Shown here: positions 55,943-64,000 of the stretch, in pieces
Layout of the letters: every line of letters starts with the position of its first letter
Position numbering within the stretch: position 1 is the first letter of the stretch
Source of the DNA: Cyprinodon diabolis
Lineage: Eukaryota; Chordata; Actinopteri; Cyprinodontiformes; Cyprinodontidae
Direction of reading: 5' to 3'
DNA: 64,000 nt
Assembly: GCA_030533445.1 (NCBI GenBank)
Contig: CM060068.1
Location: 37,493,010 to 37,557,009, forward strand
Notes under the pieces: model-generated
Database searches by the model: none
What the model was told of the DNA's origin: nothing
The model's input: the letters and a program-made list of their open reading frames with translations, nothing else
Position numbers and translations under genes: made by a program

Positions 55943-56175
55943 GGCGGGCTTCGCCCGCCTGCTAGGAGCCATCTCAGTGAAGAAAAAAATCACCAATGGC
56001 GGGCTCTGCCCGCCTTCTAAGAGCCATTGCAGTGATGAAATCACCAATGGCGGGCTCCGCCCGCCTGCTAAGAGCCATTGCAGTGATGTAATCACCTTTG
56101 GCGGGCTCCGCCCGCCTGTTACCATTGGCGGGCTCCGCCCGCCTTCTAAGAGCCATTGCAGTGATGAAATCACCA
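55943..56175. repeat. five-copy array of GGCGGGC-N3-GCCCGCC hairpins
   Basis: Hairpin units at about 55943, 55998, 56049, 56100 and 56127 each have a 7-bp perfect stem and a three-base loop (TTC, TCT or TCC). They are spaced mostly 50-55 bp apart by copies of a TAAGAGCCATTGCAGTGATG-type spacer. The array is strongly GC-rich against an AT-rich background. Confidence 0.85.
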
Positions 56176-56217
56176 ATGGCAATGAGCAATATGCCAGAAT
56201 GTATGAGTGTGTATAAG

Positions 56218-56990
56218 GAAGAGGCTTTTATTCTGTAGAGTCCTTGTAGTCTTATTTTGAAAGTCTATCATGAATGTGCATCAAAAGATGGGTCACGCCC
56301 AGCAGTGATATAGAATCCATTTCCAAATGTTAAATCACTGGTTTTCCATGTTATTAGGTGAATAGTTGCTGTATTACAGAGTAAATGGGAGACTTTTATT
56401 GTGAAATTTGCTCTGGGTGTGTTTTGAAAAGGTCACTAGAGTCTAATAAAAACAACCTGGAAGAGTTTGGGTCATAATGTTGAGCCATTTGCATCAATTA
56501 ATGCATTAGTATAATCTAGAGGCTTTTATTTTGTAGGGTCCCTGGAGTCTTATTTTGAAAGTCCAACAGAGTTGTGTTTATAGAAAATGTTCAGACCCGT
56601 CAATGATAGTTGATTACTTTCCAATCGTTAAATCACTCTTTTTCCATGTTATTAGGGCAGTAGATGAAGCGGAAATGGGAGGCTTTTATTTTGAAATTTG
56701 CTATAGGGTGTGTTTTAAACAGTCTCCTAGAGTCTATTCTCTAAAACGGGGTTGAGTTTGGGTCATAATGTTGAGCCATATAGGGCAATAAATATATGTA
56801 AAAAAATATAGAGGCTTTTATTTTGTAGGGTCCCTGGAGTCTTATTTTGAAAGTCTATCAGTGCTGAGTGGCAAGGGAAGTGTCATGGACAGCAGTCATA
56901 TAGTATCCATTTCCCAATGTTAAATCAGTCCTTTCACCCTCCATTAGATTAATATGTGCTGTTTAAAACAGCAGAGGTAAAATCTGTTTG
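56218..56990. repeat. about 295-bp tandem repeat, nearly three copies
   Basis: GAGGCTTTTATT begins copies at about 56221, 56519 and 56811. Each continues TAGTCTTATTTTGAAAGTC or a variant, TCCATTTCC..., GTTAAATCA, and (first two copies) a GTCATAATGTTGAGCCAT end. Confidence 0.85.
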
Positions 56991-57084
56991 AAGCTTGGTA
57001 ACCTTGACAACGCTTAACGAGCCTCTCACTGACACAGACAACAGCTGCACTCACTATTGGTTTCTTCTTCCCAGGCTTTTTTGT

Positions 57085-58590
57085 ATGGGAAGAACGGCAC
57101 CGAACAAACGACTACTGATCAAAAACCGTATGAGTTATTCAAAAAACATTTTCACCATGAGCATCAGCAATCCTTCGACTCCAACTATACCAACTTTGGT
57201 GTATGTGTGTCATTCAGAAAAATATTTATGACGAGTTGAAAACACATAGTCTGATTCGTTTCTCTCCCATCTTCAGCTCAAAAAGAATAGAGAAAGGCTG
57301 AAACTCTCATCGACTTTAGGTTGGTCTGGAGGGTTTTTAAGGAAAAGTATTAATCCTACCGTAATTCCGAAGACATTGTGTGAGTCCAGAGGTTTCAGTC
57401 TACAAACTGACCAAAAATGGTGACTGTAGCTCCAAATATGTGGCCGTGAGGGCGAGAATAAGATGTTTGATCTGAAAAAAATGGCCGCCTCACACTAAGA
57501 TTTCAGCAGCTGCACTCTAGCAGGCTGCTGCAGAAGCTAACTGTCAGCTAGCTTCCAGGTGCTTACCCTCCGAACAAACGACTGCTGAGCAAAAACCGTA
57601 AAAGATATCTGAAAAATTCTTTCAGTGAAAGCAACATCTATCCTTTGTCTCAGACTGGGGTAACCTTCATGTCTGTAGGTCTTTCACAACCCAAAACGAA
57701 GCACAAACAAAATGGTTGGCCCACCTGCTCCTCCCTTTCTTTTAACTGCAGGACCTCACTCTCACTCACCTTTTAGCTGCTAAAGCACCCCTCCGAACAA
57801 ACGACTGCTGAGTAAAAACCGTAAAAGGTATCTGAAAAATTCTTTTTATCTAAGCGACAGCTATATCTTGTCTTCAATTGGAGTAACTTTCATGGCTGTA
57901 GATCATCTACAAACTGAATGGGAAGAGAAAGAAAAAGAAAAAACGTTTCATCACACCTAAGCTTCTAATTGAGCTAGCTGCAGCAGGTCACTGTCACTCA
58001 GCTTTCAGGTGCTTAAAATGTCCTCCGAACAAACGACTGCTGAGCAAAAACCGTATGAGTTATTCAAAAAATTTTTTCACCGTGAGCGTCAGTCATCCTT
58101 CGACTCCAACTATGCCAACTTTGGTGTATGTGTGTCATTCAGAAAAATATTTATGACGAGTTTAAAACACATAGTCTGATTCGTTTTTCTCCCCTCTTCT
58201 GCTCCAAAACCAATGAAAAACGGCTCTGATTTTCATCGACTTTAGGTCGGTCTGGAGGGTTTTTAAGGAAAAGTATTAATCCTACCGTAATTCCGAAGAT
58301 ATTGTGTGGGTCCAGAGATTTCAGTCTACAAACTGACCAAAAATGGTGACTCTAGCTATAAATATGTGGCCGTGAGGGCGAGTTTAAAATGTTTTTTTGT
58401 GTTTAAAAAACGCCTGCCTCACACTCTAGCTTTTCAGTTGCTCCACTCTAGCAGGCTGGATTTTGCTAAAACTTTGTGGCGCTTGAGGTCTGATTATACA
58501 AAAACCGTAGCAGTTATCAACATACCGTCTTCAGTTTTAAATAGACGAAGGATTTATCTACAAACTGAGCTTCAAACTGTTTTTCTAGGT
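57085..58590. repeat. 380-bp direct repeats with partial copies between
   Basis: The segment 57090-57470 recurs at 58020-58400 (shared words CGAACAAACGACT, TTATGACGAGTT, TCGACTTTAGGT, CCTACCGTAATTCCGAAGA, AAATATGTGGCCGTGAGGGC). Shorter related copies start at about 57568 and 57789 (CTCCGAACAAACGACTGCTG). Confidence 0.85.
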
Positions 58591-58920
58591 GAATGTATGC
58601 CGACACAGTGAAGTGCTGTTTTTTATGCTTTTTTTTTCCTCTCCCCATTCATTTCCTATGGGATTTTTTTGCGACGTTTTCGCTAATAATTCGCAAACCT
58701 TCGGACTAATGAGAAAGTTTTATACAAGCACACATCACCCCATTGGTCCCGACGCGTGTGCCAACTTTGGGCCCGATCCGCCAAACCGTGCGGGACTAGT
58801 TACGCGCCGAAGTTTTGGGTATACGGGAGAATTATAATAATAATAATAATACGCGGAATAAATATGTGCAATAGTAGTAGGTGGGCCATGCCTTCGGCAT
58901 GTGGCCCCCCAATAATTTTG

Positions 58921-59881
58921 ATTGATTAAGACTACCGTTCTGGTACCCCTCCATAGATATGTATTTTTAGAGACTATGAGATGTTTGAAATATATTCAGA
59001 AAAAAAAGGGGAATTTCATCGGATAACAAGAACACTGAACACAATGTAGAAAAATCGCTCTATTTCATCGTGTTGAACTTTCGCCTTGTTTGTCAGGTCA
59101 ATTATAGGTCTTGATGACATTGACAGTATTTTAAATGTCCCACAGTTCAGATATGCATTTACATCCCCAGGGATATACACGTTAAAAAAACTGCAGAAGC
59201 CCGATTATTTGGGATAACTACTGATACAAAATGCTGAACACATTTTAACATTTTTTATATATTATAATTTGTATGTACATTTCTGATTATTAAATAATGT
59301 TTAGCAAACAGGCATTACATAAGATCCTACAGAGATTGCAAGATTGCAGTTTGAAACTCATCACCCTTAATCTAGGAATGCTGCATATACTGTATATATA
59401 TCTTGTCTTACATCAGTTGTTACCAAAGCAGGAGGAGCCACTGCTGCTCATTATCATTATACCTGGGGAATCTGACAAAAACAAACTGAGCAAGGATAGA
59501 TACCTAGGAAAGCTAGAACAAGGTATTGGCAAAGAGATGATCCTCCTAGAGAGGAGCAATGGCTGAAAACAGGAGAACGGAATTGACATTTATAGTTTTA
59601 TACTTCTCGAGGGTATGGGAGGGGAGGTTTCAAGCAAAATGGGATAAATTGGTTGGAACTATGTAAAAAAAAAATAGGGTTTGGGGGAGGGAGGGGGCTG
59701 TAAATGTATACATTTGTAATAGAGGGCGTCCCCATGCAAGTATGGTGATATACTTTTCAGGTTTTGTTAACAATTTAGTTATATTAATCTTTCAGTGCTA
59801 GTATGTGTCTATTTTCTTATAAAACCCCTTTTCCTTAGTGATTAAGAAAAAATACACGCACATTTAACCCCTTGATGCATG

Positions 59882-59884
<3 letters not shown>
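58921..59884. other. intron sequence, no gene seen
   Basis: AT-rich DNA; an ORF at 59297-59566 has no recognisable domain. A G-rich stretch lies near 59672-59700. Confidence 0.4.

Positions 59885-59938
<54 letters not shown>
59885..59938. repeat. (AT)n microsatellite
   Basis: A pure TA/AT run that ends at the left end of a Tc1 copy. Its last TA is the insertion-site dinucleotide. Confidence 0.95.
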
Positions 59939-59941
<3 letters not shown>

Positions 59942-61479
59942 GTAAAAGCCAGTAAATTAGAATATTTTGAAAAACTTGATTTATTTCAGTAATTGCATTC
60001 AAAAGGTGTAACTTGTACATTATATTTATTCATTGCACACAGACTGATGCATTCAAATGTTTATTTGATTTAATTTTGATGATTTGAAGTGGCAAGAAAT
60101 TAAAATCCAAAATTCCGTGTGTCACAAAATTAGAATATTGTGTAAGGGTTAAATTTTGAAGACACCTGGTGCCACAAACTAATCAGCTGATTAACTCAAA
60201 ACACCTGCAAAGGGCTTTAAATGGTCTCTCAGTCCAGTTCTGAAGCCTACGCAAACATGGGGAAGACTTCAGATTTGACAGCTGTCCAAAAGGCGACCAT
60301 CGACACATTGCACAAGGAGGGAAAGACACAAAAGGTTATTGCTGAAAAGGCTGGCTGTTCTCAGAGCTCTGTGATTAATTAATAGAGAGGCATAGGGAAG
60401 GTAAAACTGTGGTCAGAAAAAGTGTACAAGTGATAGGGATCACCGCGCCCTAGTCAAGATTGTGAAAAAAAACCCCATTCAAAAATGTGGGGGAGATTCA
60501 CAAGGAGTGGACAGCTGCTGGAGTCAGTGCTTCAAGATCCACCACCAAGAGACGCTTAAAAGACATGGGTTTCAACTGTCGCATACCTCGTGTCAAGCCA
60601 CTGTTGACCAAGAAACAGCGCGAAAAGCGTCTCACCTGGGCTAAGGAAAAAAAGAGCTGGACTGCTGCTGAGTGGTCCAAAGTCATGTTTTCTGACGAAA
60701 GCAAATTTTACATTTCCTTTGGAAATCAAGGTCCCAGAGTCTGGAGGAAGACAGGAGAGGCACAGGATCCACGTTGCCTGAAGTCTAGTGTAAAGTTTCC
60801 ACCATCAGTGATGGTTTGGGGTGCCATGTCATCTGCTGGTGTCGGTCCACTCTGTTTCCTGAGATCCAGGGTCAACTCAGCCGTCTACCAGCAAGTTTTA
60901 GAGCACTTCATGCTTCCTGCTGCTGACCTGCTCTATGGAGATGGAGATTTCAGGTTCTAACAGGACTTGGCGCCTGCACACAGCGCAAAATCTACCCGTG
61001 CCTGGTTTACGGACCGTGGTATTTCTGTTCTAAATTGGCCAGCCAACTCCCCTGACCTTAGCCCCATAGAAAATCTGTGGGGTATTGTGAAAAGGAAGAT
61101 GCAGAATGCCACACCCAAAAACGCAGAAGAGTTGAAGGCCACTATCAGAACACCTGAGCTGAGGCAAAAGGAGCTCCAACCAAGTATTGAATATTGTACA
61201 TGCTCATATTTTTCATTTTCATACTATTCAGTTGGCCAACATTTCTAAAAAAATCCCTTTTTTGTATTAGCCTTAAGTAATATTCTAATTTTGTGACACA
61301 CGGAATTTTGGATTTTCATTTGTTGCCACTTCAAATCATCAAAATTAAATTAAATAAGCATTTGAATGCATCAGTCTGTGTGCAATGAATAAATATAATT
61401 TACAAGTTACACTTTTTGAATGCAATTACTGAAATAAATCAAGTTTTTCAAAATATTCTAATTTACTGGCTTTTACCTG
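59939..61479 (+). mobile_element. decayed Tc1/mariner transposon within (AT)n (1541 bp)
   Basis: TIRs of about 200 bp begin CAGGTAAAAGCCAGTAAATT and are mirrored at the right (AATTTACTGGCTTTTACCTG). TA flanks both sides. The interior is the same transposase family as 25904-27515 in the opposite orientation, but broken. Confidence 0.9.
60258..61190 (+). pseudogene. Tc1-family transposase with stops
   Basis: It begins ATGGGGAAGACTTCAGATTT (MGKTSDL) and follows the intact transposase of 26192-27196. A small deletion plus TAA/TAG near 60376-60384 ends the first segment. The frame from 60487 carries the first catalytic block (MFSDESKFYISFG). A TAA at 60958-60960 replaces the expected Gln before the second Asp (DLAPAHSAK), and the third block (NSPDLSPIENLWGIV) survives near 61050. 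It is inactive. Confidence 0.88.
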
Positions 61480-61605
<126 letters not shown>

Positions 61606-62981
61606 CACTGCTTAAAAAAATTAAAGGAACACTTTGTAATCAGAGTATAATATCAAGTTAATTAAACTTCTGGGATATTCATTTGGTCAGGTAAGTAGCA
61701 GAGTGGGTTGTTAATCAGTTTCAGCGGCTTTGGTGTTAATGAAATTAACAACAGGTGCACTAGAGGGGCAACAACGAGACGGAATGCTTTTACAGGTGGA
61801 GGCCCCTGACATCCCCCCCCCCCCTCATCTTTTCTGACTTTTTTCACCAGTTCTGCATTTGGCTAGGGTCACTGTCACTACTGTTAGCATGAGGTGCTAC
61901 CTGCACCCTGCAGAGGTTGCACAGGCAGTCCAGCTCCTCCAGGATGGCACATCAACATGTGCCATTGCCAGATGGTTTGCTGTGTCTCCCAGCACAATCT
62001 CAAGAGCATGGAAGAGATTCCAGGAGACAGGAAGTTACTCCAGGAGAGCTGGAAAGGGCTAAAGAAGGTCTACAACCCATCAGCAGGACCGGTATCTGCT
62101 CCTTTGTGCAAGGAGGAGCATGAGGAGTACTGCCAGAGCCCTACAAAATTACCTCCAGCAGGCCAGTGTTGTGAATGTCTCTGACCAAACAATCAGAAAC
62201 AGACTTCATGAGGGTGGCCTGAGGACCCGACGTCCTCTAGTGGGCCCTGTGCTCACTGCCCGGCACCGTGGAGCTCGATTTGCGTTTCCCACAGAACACT
62301 GGAATTGGCAGGTCCATCGCTGGCGCCCTGTGCTTTTCACAGATGAGAGCAGGTTCACCCTGAGCACATGTGACAGACCGGAAAGGATCTGGAGAAGCCT
62401 GGAGAACGTTATGCTACCTGTAACATTGTTCAGGATGACCGGTTTGGTGGTGGTTCAGTGATGGTCTGGGGAGGCTTATCCATGGAGGGACGTACAGACC
62501 TATACAGGCTAGACAACGGCACCCTGACTGCCATTAGGTATCAGGATAAAATCCCTGCACCCATTGTCAGACCCTATGCAGGTGCAGTGGATCCTGGGGT
62601 TCTCCTGGTGCACGACAATGCCCGGCCTCATGGGGCGAGAGTTTGCAGGCAGTTCCTGGAGGATGAAGGAATTGATTGATTGATTGGCCCCCATGCTCGC
62701 TTGACCTGAATGCAATAGAACATCTGGGAGTAGATACCCCAGGACGCCATCCGTCGTCTCATTAGGAGCATACCCCAACGTTGTCAGGCATGCATACAAT
62801 TATTAGGGTGTCTTTAAATTCAGCCCTCTGTAAGTTGATAATTTTCATTTCCATCAATTAATGTGGCATCCTTTAGTTCCTAACACATCACCCAGTCCAT
62901 ATCAGTATAATTAAACTGCATGATTTTTTTGCCCCATTGAGATCTGATGTTTTTTCAAAGTGTTCCTTTCATTTTTTTAGC
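61606..62981 (+). mobile_element. decayed second-family Tc1 transposon within (AT)n
   Basis: The left TIR CACTGCTTAAAAAAATTAAA, followed by GGAACACTTTG, is mirrored by the right end CAAAGTGTTCC ... TTTTTTTAGC; a few terminal bases are lost on the right. (AT)n flanks both sides. The family differs from the other Tc1 copies in the window. Confidence 0.85.
61859..62740 (+). pseudogene. Tc1-like transposase, broken in at least three places
   Basis: Segment 1 (61859-62062) has the HTH domain (AEVAQAVQLLQDGTSTCAIA, then VSPSTISRAWKRFQETG). Segment 2 (62120-62461) has the second DNA-binding part and first catalytic block ([11 protein letters not shown]). Segment 3 (62458-62679) has MMVWGG and the second Asp (LVHDNARPHGARV) before TGA. 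A WPPCSLDLNAIEHLW remnant follows in another frame. Three frame changes and a stop make it inactive. Confidence 0.85.
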
Positions 62982-63087
<106 letters not shown>

Positions 63088-63422
63088 CGAAGAGTTTTAG
63101 GTAGCTGCCAAATTGACCGTTTAAAACATTCTGTATATTCTAAAGATAAATAGAAATGTATGTATATGACAAATTTGTGAAAAAGTTTTTAAAGGTCAAT
63201 GATAAAATAAACTGTTTGAGACTAATTGCAATGGCAACAAGAGCTTACCAAAGATGGTCCACAAAATATGTAACAATTGGCACTGGGGGAATGGACATGC
63301 TATTGGCTATGTACTACTTAATACAAAGGGTTTGTTGCATGTTTGAAATGATAATCAAGCATCAAGTGGTAAATGAAAATGCATTTTCATGCAATAAGCC
63401 TTTATGCCTTTATTTTAACCAG

Positions 63423-63546
63423 GTGCTAGCACTGTGCTGAACTGCACAGTTTTTTGTGGGATTAATGCAAAACAGGGCTGCGACGCCAATTGGCACATTA
63501 ATGGAAAACCAGTAAACCAGATGGAGGGATACAACGAAACCAAATT
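63423..63546 (+). CDS. IL-1-receptor-like exon: Ig domain 3, first half
   Basis: The acceptor is TTATTTTAACCAG and the donor GTAAGT. The exon starts in phase 1 and ends in phase 2. It contains GASTVLNCTVFCG and NAKQGCDANWHINGKPV, giving the B-strand Cys and C-strand Trp of an Ig fold, plus extra Cys residues. Preceding intron 6 is about 7.8 kb and mostly mobile DNA. Confidence 0.82.
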
Positions 63547-63702
63547 GTAAGTTTAAACAGTATTGTACCTATTGTGCGTCAGTATCAGTCAATGTATAAG
63601 CATTATCTAAGCAAGAATTTGACAGGGAACTGTTTTTCTGTCATTATTTACTATTATGTTTTTAGAAAGTATTGATGAAGCAAACAATGTTTCCTTTCTT
63701 AG

Positions 63703-63851
63703 GCTGACCGAACAACCTTCAAGGAAAACCTTCTTCACTGCGACCCTGACCATTGAAAAGGTTTCAAAAGAAGATTTCACTCATGAGTTTAAGTGTAGAG
63801 GCTTAGGATATTATGGAGGAGCATTTAAAATTTTGACTCTCATAAAAACAG
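63703..63851 (+). CDS. IL-1-receptor-like exon: Ig domain 3, second half
   Basis: The chosen acceptor is TTTCCTTTCTTAG at 63702, which keeps the frame open. It gives LTEQPSRKTFFTATLTIEKV, then SKEDFTHEFKCRGLGYYGGA and a donor GTTAGT (phase 2 to phase 1). EDxxxxFKC is the F-strand motif of domain 3, as in IL1R2 and IL1R1. An alternative AG at 63665 would introduce a stop within three codons. Exons for the transmembrane part lie past the window edge. Confidence 0.8.
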
Positions 63852-63965
63852 GTTAGTGTTGTAATACCCACTTCTTGGTGAGCCCAGAGTTTTTAACCTC
63901 TTTTGTGCATGATCTTCCATGTTGTTGGACACTGTCCGAATTTGAAATGATTGAAGCACTGCTCT

Positions 63966-64000
63966 TTTAAATTCAATTCAGTTTATTTATATAACACCAA
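63966..64000. repeat. start of a dispersed teleost repeat, cut by the window edge
   Basis: TTAAATTCAATTCAGTTTAT is followed by TTATATAACACCAA. This resembles the conserved TTCAATTTTATTTATATAGCGCC end of common fish interspersed repeats. Confidence 0.45.

Larger units (their letters stand above)
55691..58919. mobile_element. unclassified composite repeat element with terminal inverted similarity
   Basis: The left end (ATTTTGAGGGGGGCCACCTA) and the right end (GGTGGGCC ... GTGGCCCCCCAATAAT) are inverted versions of one another, except that the right copy carries an extra hairpin. Between them lie a five-fold palindrome array (55943-56175), a 295-bp tandem repeat (56218-56990) and 380-bp direct repeats (57090-58400). 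No protein coding is visible. No target duplication was resolved. It resembles a non-autonomous DNA element, possibly Helitron-like, but I cannot name a family. Confidence 0.55.

Noticed and set aside
55943..56175. CRISPR-like array
   Set aside because: Repeats are palindromes with similar, not unique, spacers, in a vertebrate genome without cas genes; it is a minisatellite-like array.
63666..63702. Exon 8 starting at the first acceptor (63666)
   Set aside because: Joined to the 63546 donor it reads into TGA within three codons, whereas the acceptor at 63702 keeps the Ig domain in frame.

Overview
The window is ray-finned (teleost) fish genomic DNA. This rests on the mix of repeats: several Tc1/mariner copies, Ty3/Gypsy elements including a sushi-type chromovirus, an L2 LINE, piggyBac and hAT relics, many foldback MITEs, and long (AT)n, poly-C and poly-G tracts. 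The only host gene I can support is an interleukin-1-receptor-like immune gene with vertebrate-style intron-exon structure. I see no prokaryotic features.

Layout. 1-1786: MITE-like repeats. 1787-11361: a complete Ty3/Gypsy retrotransposon on the + strand, with 1520-bp LTRs, a 4-bp target duplication, intact gag and intact pol linked by a -1 frameshift signal. 11433-12137: a decayed, apparently spliced integrase-derived gene on the - strand. 12400-14380: SINE-like sequence, a poly-C run and a 5'-truncated L2 LINE. 15203-21004: a sushi-type chromovirus on the - strand with full LTRs and a chromodomain but several stops and frameshifts. 21024-22790: LINE and piggyBac fragments. 25904-27515: a full-length Tc1 element with an intact transposase. 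28083-39800: solo LTRs, a TTAA-flanked MITE, a dead Tc1, a LINE fragment and unassigned DNA.

40383-64000 holds the IL-1-receptor-like gene on the + strand. It has a possible TATA promoter and 5'-UTR exon, a signal-peptide exon at 44098-44164, and six exons coding for three immunoglobulin-type domains; it runs off the right edge before any transmembrane or TIR exon. The coding exons join in frame through 323 codons. Its introns are packed with mobile DNA: a hAT with an 8-bp duplication (45697-47197), a solo LTR (47495-48047), an old Tc1 split by a very young 4.6-kb Gypsy element (50223-54807), a repeat composite with palindromic and 295-bp tandem units (55691-58919), and two dead Tc1 copies inside (AT)n tracts (59939-62981).

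The points most worth checking are: two coding-intact Gypsy elements of different clades with near-identical or identical LTRs; gag start codons placed inside the LTR end (sushi copy) or inside the primer-binding site (the 4.6-kb element); the PNMA-like gag of the first element; and the unclassified composite at 55.7-58.9 kb.
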